NCBI RefSeq assembly: GCF_011764485.1
Contig: NZ_AP022848.1
Location: 3,376,001 to 3,440,000 of the forward strand
Direction: 5' to 3'
DNA from: Bosea sp. ANAM02
Lineage (GTDB): Bacteria > Pseudomonadota > Alphaproteobacteria > Rhizobiales > Beijerinckiaceae
Length of the DNA stretch: 64,000 nt
Shown here: piece by piece, positions 17,799-26,125 of the stretch
How the letters are laid out: every line of letters starts with the position of its first letter
Numbering within the stretch: position 1 is the stretch's first letter
Position numbers and translations under genes: made by a program
The notes under the pieces: model-generated
What the model saw: only the letters and a program-made list of their open reading frames with translations
Told to the model about the DNA's origin: nothing
The model's database searches: none

Positions 17799-19739
17799 AT
17801 GATCGTCGACGTTCACGAGAACGACAGCGCGATGAAATCGGAACTGGTGGCAGCGCTCTATGCCACACCCGGAACGATCTTCATCGGGACCGTCACGGTC
17901 GCGGCGGTCATGGTGGCGAGCGCGCTACTGACCGGCGACGTCGCCTTCCACGCCATGGCGGCGGTCATGGTCGCCATCGGTGTATTCCGCCATCTTTCGC
18001 ATCGCTACTACAAGGGCGTCCATCTCGCCACGGCCACCGAAGGCCAGATCGGCACCCTGGAAAACCTCGCCATGGCCGGCGCCTGGTCGACCGCCAGCCT
18101 GATCTCGGCCTATGGCTGCTATGCCATCCTGCGCTACACCTACGAGCCGGTCGCGGCTCTCGCGATCGCGCAGACGATCGGCTATCTCGCCGGCATTTCG
18201 GGACGCAACAGCTCGCGGCCGGTGATCACCCGTGTGCAGGTGCTGGCCGCGGCGACCCCCTTCACGCTCGCCCTGCTCTGGACGCGGGACCCGGCTCATG
18301 TGGTGATCGGGCTCTCTGTCCTGCTCACCACCGTCCTGACCTTCTCGAGCGCGCAGGTGATCCACCAGATCTTCCTCGCCCGCCTGCGCACGATGCGCGA
18401 GCTTGAGCATCTCGCGGTTAACGACACGATCACCAGCCTCTACAACCGGCGCGGCTTCATGCGCGAAATCCGGCAGATGGCAGCCTCCGGCCGCCCGGTC
18501 ACGCTGGTCTCGATCGACATCGACCGCTTCAAGAGCATCAACGACAGCCTCGGCCACGATATCGGCGATGCGCTGCTGCAGGGCTTCAGCGAGACGCTGA
18601 TCGCCGAGCTCGGCGTCGGCGACATCGCCGCGCGCACCGGCGGCGACGAGTTCATGGTCGCGACCTCGCGCGATGCCGAGGCGACCAGCGCGCTCGCCGC
18701 CCGCCTCGTCATGATGCTCGCCAGCCAGCGCGTCATCGGCGGGCGCCATGTCACCGCGACCGCCAGCATGGGCATCGCCCCCGCCGGCTGCGCCGCGTCG
18801 ATCGACGAGGCGCTGAAATGCGTCGACATCGCGCTCTACCGCGCCAAGCTCGACGGGAGGAACCGCTTCGTCATGTACACCGACGCCATCCGCAACGAGC
18901 ACGAAGACGGCGTGGCGCTCGAAACCGAGCTGCGCGACGCGATCCGCCGCGGCGAGTTCGAGCTGCATTTCCAGCCGATCTACAACCCGCGCTCCGGCAC
19001 CGCGACCATGGCGGAGGCGCTGCTGCGCTGGCGCCATCCCCGGCGCGGCATGGTCAGCCCCGAGATCTTCATCCCGCTGGCGGAGCGGACCGGGCTCATC
19101 ACCGTGCTCGGCTCCTGGGTTCTCGGCGAGGCGATCCGGACCGCCCTGTCCTGGCCGCGCAGCGTCGGCGTCAGCGTCAATGTCTCGGCCCGCCAGTTCG
19201 ACCATGGCCACGACATCGTCGGCGTGGTCGAGGCGCTGCTGCGGATGAGCGGCATCGAGCCGCAGCGCCTGACGATCGAGATCACCGAGAGCTCGCTGAT
19301 CGACGATCCCGACCATGTCGTCTCCAGGCTCGTGGCGCTGCGCCAGCTCGGCGTGCGGATCGCGCTCGACGATTTCGGCACCGGCTATTCCTCGCTCAGC
19401 TATCTCGCGCATCTGCCGATCGACACGATCAAGATCGACCAGGCCTTCACCCAGGAGATCGGCACCTCGCGCAAGGCGGATTCGCTGATGAACGCGATCG
19501 CCCAGCTCGCGCATGATCTGAAGCTGCGCCTGATCGTCGAGGGCGTGGAGACGCAGGAACAGCTCACCGTCATCGAGAAGCACGCCGTCCACGGCATTCA
19601 GGGCTACATCTTCGCCCGGCCAATGACAGCGACCGATTTGCTGCCCATGATCGGCAACCGTGTTCCCACGGGGCGGATGGGGTCGGCGCGCTCGCGCTCC
19701 GGCTCGCGCAAGCCGGGCCGCTTCAGTCAGGTTGCCTGA
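17799..19739 (+). CDS. Membrane GGDEF-EAL cyclic-di-GMP protein
   Basis: 646 residues. About residues 25-195 form several membrane helices. GGDEF domain: intact GGDEF at 281-285, with N-D-S-L-G-H upstream. The inhibitory I-site (RxxD five residues before) reads GVGD, so product inhibition is probably lost. EAL domain: E406-A-L-L-R, then DDFGTGYSSLSYLAHLPID and EGVET, so the residues needed for phosphodiesterase activity appear present. The protein could make or degrade c-di-GMP, with the EAL half likely active. There is no recognisable periplasmic sensor domain; the helices may sense directly. The short basic tail (RSRSGSRKPGR) is unusual. Confidence 0.92.
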   Translation: MIVDVHENDSAMKSELVAALYATPGTIFIGTVTVAAVMVASALLTGDVAFHAMAAVMVAIGVFRHLSHRYYKGVHLATATEGQIGTLENLAMAGAWSTASLISAYGCYAILRYTYEPVAALAIAQTIGYLAGISGRNSSRPVITRVQVLAAATPFTLALLWTRDPAHVVIGLSVLLTTVLTFSSAQVIHQIFLARLRTMRELEHLAVNDTITSLYNRRGFMREIRQMAASGRPVTLVSIDIDRFKSINDSLGHDIGDALLQGFSETLIAELGVGDIAARTGGDEFMVATSRDAEATSALAARLVMMLASQRVIGGRHVTATASMGIAPAGCAASIDEALKCVDIALYRAKLDGRNRFVMYTDAIRNEHEDGVALETELRDAIRRGEFELHFQPIYNPRSGTATMAEALLRWRHPRRGMVSPEIFIPLAERTGLITVLGSWVLGEAIRTALSWPRSVGVSVNVSARQFDHGHDIVGVVEALLRMSGIEPQRLTIEITESSLIDDPDHVVSRLVALRQLGVRIALDDFGTGYSSLSYLAHLPIDTIKIDQAFTQEIGTSRKADSLMNAIAQLAHDLKLRLIVEGVETQEQLTVIEKHAVHGIQGYIFARPMTATDLLPMIGNRVPTGRMGSARSRSGSRKPGRFSQVA

Positions 19740-19788
19740 TAGCTCCCGGACGCAGACGACCGCGCGAGCCGGAGGCCAGAGGCTGCTG

Positions 19789-20829
19789 ATGCAACGCCCG
19801 AACTATCCGAGCGGGAAGGATCTGCTGAGCGCCGATGCCGTCTCGCGTTTCGACCTCGACGACATCATCGAGCGCGCCGAACGGCATCTGCACGAGGAGG
19901 AGCTGGAAAAAGCCGGCCTGCCCCTGCCCGACCAGCCGCCGTCCCCGCGCCGCCGGCCTAAGGTGATCGCCACGCTGTTCGACCAGCGCAGCACGCGTAC
20001 CCGCCTCGGCTTCCAAACGGCGGCGGCGCGGCTGGGGCACCAGTCGATCGATGCCTATGACACCGACCGCAGCCGCATGGGCACGGCGACCGGCGAATCG
20101 ATCGAGGACCATATCCACACGGTCGAACTCTACAGCGACCTGCTGATCGTACGCTCGCATATGGAGGACATGCCCTATCGCGTCGGGCGGCTGAGCTATC
20201 TGCCGGTGATCAATGCCGGCAACGGCGCCGACGAACACCCGACCCAGGCGCTGGTCGACATCTTCGCGATCCGGCAGATGCGCGGCGCGATCGAGACTCT
20301 CAGCATCGCGCTCTCGAGCGATTCGCGGGCGCGCTTCGCGATCTCTTTCGTGAAGATGCTGAGCCTCTCGCCGCCGAAGCGCTTCACGCTGTGCTGCCTG
20401 CCCGACGTGCCGATCAACCCGGCGATGCGCGAGGCGATGACCATGCTCGCCGATCTCGGCACGCAGGTCGGCATGGTCCACGACATCCGCCATACGCTCG
20501 ACCATGACGTGCTCAGCATCCAGATGCAGGACATGAGCAAATTCGCCCACGCCTCCCTCGGCAACGAGGCCGTCGACAAGGAAAAAGAGAGCGAGCCCTT
20601 TACCCTGACCGCCCGCAAGGTCCTCGACGCCCGTTCCGATACGTTGATCCTCAACCCGCTTCCGCGCTTCTCGGAGCTCGACACCTCATGCGACAGCCTC
20701 CCGAACGCAGGCTATTTCCGCCAGGTCCAGCTTTCCGTGCCGATGCGAATGGCCATTCTGGAGCGGATGCTGCTGGGCATTCCCTGGACGGGGCAGGCCG
20801 AGACTTTCCGGCCTTCCTCGGGTGGATGA
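19789..20829 (+). CDS. Orphan aspartate/ornithine carbamoyltransferase superfamily protein
   Basis: 346 residues. The carbamoyl-phosphate loop is DQRSTRTRLGFQTAAARLG (STRTR at 68-72). The second phosphate/substrate segment is GADEHPTQALVDI. Both are needed for carbamoyl transfer, so it should be catalytic. The amino-acid-binding loop differs from both OTC (no DxxxSMG) and PyrB (no standard HRxxR layout). It ends LNPLPRFSELD, which resembles the PLPR segment of ATCases. I do not recognise the acceptor substrate. The start follows AGAGG by 7 bases. Its stop overlaps the start of an EamA transporter (ATGA), suggesting the two act on the same metabolite. Confidence 0.75.
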   Translation: MQRPNYPSGKDLLSADAVSRFDLDDIIERAERHLHEEELEKAGLPLPDQPPSPRRRPKVIATLFDQRSTRTRLGFQTAAARLGHQSIDAYDTDRSRMGTATGESIEDHIHTVELYSDLLIVRSHMEDMPYRVGRLSYLPVINAGNGADEHPTQALVDIFAIRQMRGAIETLSIALSSDSRARFAISFVKMLSLSPPKRFTLCCLPDVPINPAMREAMTMLADLGTQVGMVHDIRHTLDHDVLSIQMQDMSKFAHASLGNEAVDKEKESEPFTLTARKVLDARSDTLILNPLPRFSELDTSCDSLPNAGYFRQVQLSVPMRMAILERMLLGIPWTGQAETFRPSSGG

Positions 20830-21731
20830 GCGCCTATCTCGCGTCCTATCTCGCGATCGCCCTCTCCATCCGCCTTCTCGCCGGCTATCTCACCGTCATC
20901 GAGATCGGCCTCCTGCGCTCGGTCGGCAGCCTCGCCATCGCGGCTTCCGCCGTCTGGGCGGGCGGTGCCGCGCAACGCCGCCACGTCCTGCCCCCGAGGC
21001 TGCGCGACGATATCCTGCGCAGCGTCCTGCATCTGGCCGGTTCGCTCGCGCTGATCTGGAGCCTGGCGCATCTGCCGCTCGCGCTCGTCACCACCATCGA
21101 ATTCTCGGGCCCGCTTTTCGCTGCCGTGTTGCTCTTTCTCGTGCTGCGCCGCCGCCCCGGCATCGCGGCAACGGTCGGGCTGGCCGTGCTCGCGACCGGG
21201 ATCGGGCTCCTGGTATTCCGGCTCGACGCCGTCCCCAACCGCGACCTCGCCATCGCGATCGGCGCGGTCGCGATGCTGACCACCACCAACCTGATGCTGG
21301 CGCGGCTGGCGGCGCAGCGCAGCACGCTCTCCATCGTGCTGCTGATGCACGCGATCCAGCTGCCGCTCTATCTGCTACTCTGGTTCTTCGTGCCGGAACA
21401 ATGGTCGCCGCCGCCGCAGCCCTACCGACTGGCCTTCGCGCTGCCGGAGCTCGCGGTGATCGGCGGCGCCGTGCTCGCGTTGATCGTCGGCGGTTTCGTC
21501 TCGCAGGCTGTGCTCGCCAATGCGTCCCGTCATGGCACGGCCCTGCAGCTCTGCAGCGCCGATACCCTGCGCGTGCCTCTGATCACGCTCGCGGCCTATC
21601 TCGCGCTGGCGGAACTGCCGCCGACCGAGCTGCTGCTGCCCGGCCTGTGGGTGCTCTGCGGCGTCATCATCACCAGCCTGCCCGTCGCGGCAGGCGGAAA
21701 GCTGCGCCCGGAACAGGCCGGGCGCGCTTGA
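20826..21731 (+). CDS. EamA/DMT-family transporter coupled to the carbamoyltransferase
   Basis: 301 residues and about ten predicted membrane helices in two EamA halves. Recognisable parts are LLRSVGSLAIAA, TTIEFSGPLFAAVLLFLVL (the first-half pore helices), and GTALQLCSADTLRVPLITLAAYLALAE (second half). EamA proteins export or exchange small metabolites such as amino acids and amines. The ATG overlaps the previous stop and there is only a weak ribosome site, as expected for reinitiation. The first helix is slightly short with this start, but no upstream ATG or GTG in frame is available. The partner enzyme suggests a carbamoylated amino acid or precursor as cargo (inference). Confidence 0.8.
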   Translation: MSAYLASYLAIALSIRLLAGYLTVIEIGLLRSVGSLAIAASAVWAGGAAQRRHVLPPRLRDDILRSVLHLAGSLALIWSLAHLPLALVTTIEFSGPLFAAVLLFLVLRRRPGIAATVGLAVLATGIGLLVFRLDAVPNRDLAIAIGAVAMLTTTNLMLARLAAQRSTLSIVLLMHAIQLPLYLLLWFFVPEQWSPPPQPYRLAFALPELAVIGGAVLALIVGGFVSQAVLANASRHGTALQLCSADTLRVPLITLAAYLALAELPPTELLLPGLWVLCGVIITSLPVAAGGKLRPEQAGRA

Positions 21732-21741
21732 AGGCAGGCCT

Positions 21742-22479
21742 TTACGGCGCGATCTCGAAGATCACGCTGACCTGCGTCCGATAGCTGTTCTCGCCGCTGG
21801 CCAGCGGCACGGCGGCCTCGCTGGCGGCCATGCGCACGGCCCCGCCATAAGGCATCGGACGCGGCATGATCGACTGTTCCTCGATCGAGAGAATCTTGCC
21901 GAGCTTGACATCGGCCGCCTCGGCCAAAGTCTTGGCCCGTGCCACCGCATCGGCGACTGCGCGCTTGCGCGCCTCGGTCAGGATCGGCTTCATGTCGTCC
22001 TTGACGAAGGCGATGCCGCCGCCCTGGTTGACGCCGAGCCCGACCGCCTTGTCGAGGATGCCACCCGCATCGGCGAGATTGCGGACCCGGACGGTCAGCG
22101 CGTTGCTGACGCTGTAGCCCGCGATCTTCGGCTCGCTGCTGCGGTCCTTGCCCGGCTGGGCATAGCGCGGCTGGATGCTGAGGCCCGAGGTCTGGAGGTC
22201 GCGCTCGGCGATGCCGGCCTCCTTCAGGGCGGCGAGCACCTGCTTCATCGCCTCGTTGTTGGCGGAGAGCGCGGCGCGCGCCGTCTCGGCCTCGCGCAGC
22301 ACGGTGAGGTTCAGGATCGCCATGTCCGGCGCCACGCTGACCTCGCCTTCCCCGGTCACGCTGATGCGCGGGCTGGGACGCCCGGCGGCATCCTCCTGAG
22401 CCGAGGCGGAGGCGACCGGCAACATCGCGGCGGCGATCAGGGCGGCTCCGGCCAGGGCGGGGGCGAAAAGGTTCGACAT
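21742..22479 (-). CDS. SIMPL-domain periplasmic protein (DUF541)
   Basis: 245 residues. Signal peptide residues 1-27 (cleavage near ASA-Q). Then the SIMPL/DUF541 domain: ISVTGEGEVSVAPDMAILNLTV, the internal AGYSVSNALTVRVRNL, and A-R-K-R-A-V-A-D-A-V-A-R-A-K. The family, named for the mouse IRAK-interacting protein SIMPL, includes bacterial YggE and BP26 of Brucella and forms oligomeric periplasmic rings linked to oxidative-stress tolerance. Two ATGs are adjacent; the second gives 5 bases from AGGAG and is preferred. It is convergent with the EamA gene (10 bases apart). Confidence 0.92.
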   Translation of the reverse strand: MSNLFAPALAGAALIAAAMLPVASASAQEDAAGRPSPRISVTGEGEVSVAPDMAILNLTVLREAETARAALSANNEAMKQVLAALKEAGIAERDLQTSGLSIQPRYAQPGKDRSSEPKIAGYSVSNALTVRVRNLADAGGILDKAVGLGVNQGGGIAFVKDDMKPILTEARKRAVADAVARAKTLAEAADVKLGKILSIEEQSIMPRPMPYGGAVRMAASEAAVPLASGENSYRTQVSVIFEIAP

Positions 22480-22670
22480 CATGACTCCTGCAGATTCTAC
22501 GGCAAAGCGGCCGTTGCGATGCCAAAGCGCCCGATGATGTCGAAATTATCACGACCCAGTGTCGAGCGGCACGGTTGATCCGCGATCAGCCGTGCCGCAG
22601 CCGGCAACGTCCCATGGAGCCCAATCATGACTCAAATTTAACTTTCGCACCGCACGCACGCCCCCTTAGG

Positions 22671-22685
22671 TTAGAATAAATCTAA
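22671..22685. promoter_or_regulatory. Inverted repeat TTAGA-N5-TCTAA upstream of cytochrome b561
   Basis: A perfect 5+5 palindrome with an AT-rich spacer, 13 bases before the cytochrome b561 start and so overlapping the expected promoter or ribosome-site region. It stands out in a GC-rich genome. It may be an operator; the binding protein is unknown. Confidence 0.35.
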
Positions 22686-22698
22686 TTTCGAGGCTTCC

Positions 22699-23265
22699 AT
22701 GACCGCGACTCCCGCCCGTTCGATAGCACCGGCCGCCTACGACGCGGTCTCACGATCACTGCATTGGGGAATGGCCACGCTGATCGTGATCGCCTTCGTC
22801 CTCGGGCTCACCGTCGATCTCTTTCCAAAGAGCTGGGATCATGCGCTCGTCGAGATTCACAAGATCATCGGCACCGCGATTTTACTCCTCCTGCTGGTCC
22901 GTCTCGGATGGCGCCTGACACATCGAGCCCCCGCTCCGGAGGAAGGTTCGGCAATACTGAGTTTCGCGGCACGCGCGGGCCATATCGCGCTCTACATCGT
23001 CATGTTTATCGTGCCCATCCTTGGCATATTGTATGCCGTCCGACGTGGGCAGGGCCTCGATTTCGGCCTGTTCGCCTTACCGCCGCTCCAGGCGGCGGAG
23101 CCCCGCTCCATCACGCGACCTATCCGCACATGGCATGAATTGGCTGCCTATGCCCTGATAGCGTTCGCCTGCCTGCACGCTATCGCCGCATGCTGGCATC
23201 ATTTCATCCGCCAGGACGGCGTGTTGCGGCGCATGTTGCCGGCCTCGCACAGGAAAGCTCTCTGA
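22699..23265 (+). CDS. Cytochrome b561 (diheme, inner membrane)
   Basis: 188 residues with four membrane helices. Conserved opening Y-D-A-V-S-R-S-L-H-W. Heme-ligand histidines are H22 (first helix), H54 (EIHKIIGTAILLLLLVRLGWR), and the late histidines in TWHELAAYAL and CLHAIAACWHH. The family moves electrons between the quinone pool and periplasmic acceptors, for example with YceI or catalase-like partners; no partner is encoded next to it. It is convergent with the mcd gene, eight bases apart. Confidence 0.92.
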   Translation: MTATPARSIAPAAYDAVSRSLHWGMATLIVIAFVLGLTVDLFPKSWDHALVEIHKIIGTAILLLLLVRLGWRLTHRAPAPEEGSAILSFAARAGHIALYIVMFIVPILGILYAVRRGQGLDFGLFALPPLQAAEPRSITRPIRTWHELAAYALIAFACLHAIAACWHHFIRQDGVLRRMLPASHRKAL

Positions 23266-23273
23266 GGCCAACA

Positions 23274-24962
23274 TTATCCCTCGACCAGCCGGCGCGCGAT
23301 GACCTGTGCCTGGATCTCGGCCGCGCCCTCGAAGATGTTGAGGATGCGGGCGTCACAGAGCACGCGGCTGACCGGATATTCCAGCGCGAAGCCGTTGCCG
23401 CCATGGATCTGCAGGGCGTTGTCGGCGGCAGCCCAGGCGACGCGGGCGCCAAGCAGCTTGGCCATGCCGGCCTCAAGGTCGCAGCGCCGGTCGGCATCCT
23501 TCTCGCGAGCGGCGAAATAGGTAAGCTGGCGGGCGATCAGGATCTCGGCCGCCATCATCGCAAGCTTGTCGGCGACGCGCGGGAAGGCGATCAGCGGCTT
23601 GCCGAACTGTATGCGCTCCTGCGCATAGCGCAAGCCGAGATCGAAAGCCGATTGCGCGACCCCGATGGCGCGGGCCGCCGTCTGGATGCGCGCCGCCTCG
23701 AAGGTCTGCATGAGTTGCTTGAAGCCCTGGCCGGGCACGCCGCCGAGCAGGTTTTCAGCCCTGACCTCGAAACCGTCGAAGGCAAGCTCGTATTCCTTCA
23801 TGCCTCGATAGCCGAGCACCTCGATCTCGCCGCCGGTGAGCCCTTCGACCGGAAACGGATCGGCATCGCTGCCGCGCGGCTTCTCGGCGATCAGCATCGA
23901 GAGGCCCTTGTAGCCGGGCTCGGACGGATCCGTGCGCACCAGCAGCGTCATGATGTCGGCGCGGACAGGATGGGTGATCCAGGTCTTGTTGCCATGGACC
24001 TTCCAGACTGCTTCCGCCCCCTCGCCCTCCTTCACCGCCTTGGTCCGCAGCGAGGCGAGATCGGAGCCGGTATTGGGCTCGGTGAAGACGGCGGTCGGCA
24101 GGACCTCGCCGGAAGCGATCTTCGGCAGCCAATGCTCCTTCTGCGCATCGGTACCGCCGCAGAGGATGAGTTCGGCCGCGATCTCCGAGCGGGTGCCGAG
24201 CGAGCCGACGCCGATATAACCGCGCGAGAGCTCCTCCGAGACCACGCACATCGAGACCTTCGACAGGCCCATGCCGCCGAACTCCTCGGGAATGGTCAGC
24301 CCGAAGACGCCGAGCTCGGCCATCTTCTCGACCACCGGCATCGGGATGTACTCGTTCTCCAGATGCCATTCATGCGCGTGTGGCGTCACCTCGGCGGCGC
24401 AGAAGCGGCGCATCTCCGAGCGGATCGCCTCAAGCGTCTCGTCGAGGCCGGTATCGCCGATGCTGGCCGCGCCCTGGTCCTGACTGAAGAGCGCGACGAA
24501 GCGGGCGCGGTTCTCCGGCGTGTTGCCCTCAGTGATCAGCGCGTCGACGGCGTCGGAGCAGGCGGCAGCGACCGCCTTCTGCGACAGGCCGAGTGCCGGC
24601 AGGCGCAGGATCTCGCCCTGGCTCATCGGAATGCCGCCGAATATCTGGGCCGCGTATTCGCCGGCGCCGATGCGTAGCGCATAGTCCTCGACGGCGCCGT
24701 AGCGGTCCTCGGCGCGCAGGCGCTCGCCATAGGCGGCCAGTTCGCGCAGGGCCGTGACATAGGTCGCAAGCCAGGACAGGCCATGGGCGGCGTGCTGCTC
24801 GGCCTCCAGCCGGGCCGACGAGATGCGGCCGTCGAGGAGAACCTTCTGCCGCACTGCGGCAACGGCGTCCTTGAACAGGGTCTCCAGGCCCGGGAGCGCC
24901 GCCGAGATCAGTTCAACCGCATCCGCGCGATGCCCAGCCTTTGCGGCCGTATTGGCGTTCAT
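23274..24962 (-). CDS. mcd: (2S)-methylsuccinyl-CoA dehydrogenase (ethylmalonyl-CoA pathway)
   Basis: 562 residues, about 170 longer than ordinary acyl-CoA dehydrogenases. Residues 1-155 are a helical N-terminal extension (HGLSWLATYVTALRELAAY) characteristic of Mcd. The ACAD part follows: GLTIPEEFGGMGLSKVSM, FTEPNTGSDLASLRTKAV, KTWITHP, RIQFGKPLIAFPRVADKLA, and NALQIHGGNGFALEYPVSR. The last segment is ILNIFEGAAEIQ, with the catalytic Glu in FEGAAE. Mcd oxidises (2S)-methylsuccinyl-CoA to mesaconyl-CoA with transfer of electrons to ETF. The start is the ATG after GGGAGGG; the frame continues upstream but is non-coding there. Ccr of the same pathway lies 4 kb away on the same strand. Confidence 0.9.
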   Translation of the reverse strand: MNANTAAKAGHRADAVELISAALPGLETLFKDAVAAVRQKVLLDGRISSARLEAEQHAAHGLSWLATYVTALRELAAYGERLRAEDRYGAVEDYALRIGAGEYAAQIFGGIPMSQGEILRLPALGLSQKAVAAACSDAVDALITEGNTPENRARFVALFSQDQGAASIGDTGLDETLEAIRSEMRRFCAAEVTPHAHEWHLENEYIPMPVVEKMAELGVFGLTIPEEFGGMGLSKVSMCVVSEELSRGYIGVGSLGTRSEIAAELILCGGTDAQKEHWLPKIASGEVLPTAVFTEPNTGSDLASLRTKAVKEGEGAEAVWKVHGNKTWITHPVRADIMTLLVRTDPSEPGYKGLSMLIAEKPRGSDADPFPVEGLTGGEIEVLGYRGMKEYELAFDGFEVRAENLLGGVPGQGFKQLMQTFEAARIQTAARAIGVAQSAFDLGLRYAQERIQFGKPLIAFPRVADKLAMMAAEILIARQLTYFAAREKDADRRCDLEAGMAKLLGARVAWAAADNALQIHGGNGFALEYPVSRVLCDARILNIFEGAAEIQAQVIARRLVEG

Positions 24963-25042
24963 GGTCTTCGACCCTCCCTTTGTTGCGACGCAGCATAAGG
25001 GGAGATCGCGCGAAACCGAAACCCTCCTTTTTGGGGAGGCGC

Positions 25043-25924
25043 CTACTTTCTGCTGGCCAGCACGACGCCGAGGATCGTCACCGCCATGCCGCCGATCTGA
25101 AGCGGGGTCAGCGTCTCCCCGAAGAGCAGCCAGGCCTCGACCGCGACGAGCGCCGGGACGAGATAGAGGAAGGTGACGATGCGCGAGACCTCGCCGCGCC
25201 GGAGCATGAACAGATAGAGCCAGATGCTGCCGATCGAGAGCACGACCACCGACCAGGCCAGCACCAGCAGCATGGTCAGGTTCCAGTCGATCCGCATCGG
25301 CTCGAAGGCGACGGCGAAGGGCAGCACGACGAGCCCGGCCGCGACATACTGGATCGCGGTGATCGTGCGCAGGTCGCCGGAGACGACGCGCGCCTTCTGG
25401 TAGAACGAGCCGGCGGTGACCGCGACCATTCCGCCGATATTGATCAGCATCGGCACGGCGATGCCCCACAGTGCCGCCGGCGCGACGCCAGCGAGCTGCG
25501 GCTGCAGCACCAAGGCGATCCCGACGAAGCCGCAGATGATGCCGAGCCAGCGCAGGCCCGAAATGCGCTCGCCCACCAGAGCCGGCGCGAAAAGCGCCGT
25601 GAGGATCGGTTGCAGGCCCGCGATCAGGCCGGAGATGCCGGCCGGCAGCCCGTGGCGCACCGCCCACCACACGCCGGCGAGGTAGATGCCGTGCAGCAGG
25701 ATGCCGGTGATCGCCACGTCGATGATGGCGCGGCGGTCGCGCGGCCAGGGAGCGCCGGTCGCGAGCGCGATCAGCGTCAGCAGCGCCGCGGCGCTCGAAA
25801 AGCGCACGACGAGGAAGGTCAGGGCATCGGCATGGCGGGCCGAATAGCCGGCGACAACCCAGCCCGTGGACCAGAGGAAGGTGAAGAGCAGCGGGATCGC
25901 GCGCAGGATGAGAGGCGAGGACAT
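25043..25924 (-). CDS. EamA/DMT-family transporter
   Basis: 293 residues with ten helices in two EamA repeats: LLFTFLWSTGWVVAGYSARH opens the first, GLPAGISGLIAGLQPILTALF closes it, and RIVTFLYLVPALVAVEAWLLFGE lies in the second. It probably exports a small organic solute. The ATG has AGGTG upstream; the in-frame extension to the right would be encoded by the palindrome and is rejected. It is followed after 80 bases by mcd on the same strand, so readthrough is possible. Confidence 0.88.
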   Translation of the reverse strand: MSSPLILRAIPLLFTFLWSTGWVVAGYSARHADALTFLVVRFSSAAALLTLIALATGAPWPRDRRAIIDVAITGILLHGIYLAGVWWAVRHGLPAGISGLIAGLQPILTALFAPALVGERISGLRWLGIICGFVGIALVLQPQLAGVAPAALWGIAVPMLINIGGMVAVTAGSFYQKARVVSGDLRTITAIQYVAAGLVVLPFAVAFEPMRIDWNLTMLLVLAWSVVVLSIGSIWLYLFMLRRGEVSRIVTFLYLVPALVAVEAWLLFGETLTPLQIGGMAVTILGVVLASRK

Positions 25925-25943
25925 GGGCACCTGGAACCGCCGG

Positions 25944-25987
25944 ACCTTGAGCCATTCCGCCATTCGAATGGCGGAATGGCTCAAGGT
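25944..25987. repeat. Perfect 44-bp palindrome without a loop
   Basis: ACCTTGAGCCATTCCGCCAT... reads identically on both strands over all 44 bases, centred between 25965 and 25966 (centre ATTC/GAAT). It lies 20 bases upstream of the EamA start and directly beside a copy of a rhizobial interspersed repeat. No T-tract follows in either direction, so it is not a standard terminator. Confidence 0.9.
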
Positions 25988-25998
25988 CTTTGTCTTAT

Positions 25999-26049
25999 CG
26001 CATTTTCTTCACGCGAACCGGCGTCCACTTCGCTCGAAAATGTTCCGGC
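25999..26049. repeat. Rhizobial interspersed repeat, copy A
   Basis: The segment containing CGCATTTTCTTCACGCGAAC and ending GAAAATGTTCCGG is shared with 62626-62675, with small differences. It sits just downstream of a GST gene. This sequence type is, from memory, common between genes of Bradyrhizobium, Bosea and Methylobacterium. Confidence 0.75.
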
Positions 26050-26125
26050 CGTCTCTAGCGCCGATCGGCCGCGCCCGACAGAGCGCCGACGCCCCCGCCC
26101 CATGCTCCCATCGTCGATGCTTGCC

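Noticed and set aside
17925..19592. A 555-codon minus-strand open frame opposite the GGDEF-EAL gene
   Set aside because: Antisense shadow of a gene with intact GGDEF and EAL motifs.
24963..25955. Fusion of mcd with an upstream protein in one long frame
   Set aside because: The upstream part is an out-of-frame shadow of the EamA transporter gene. Mcd starts at its own ATG with GGGAGGG upstream.
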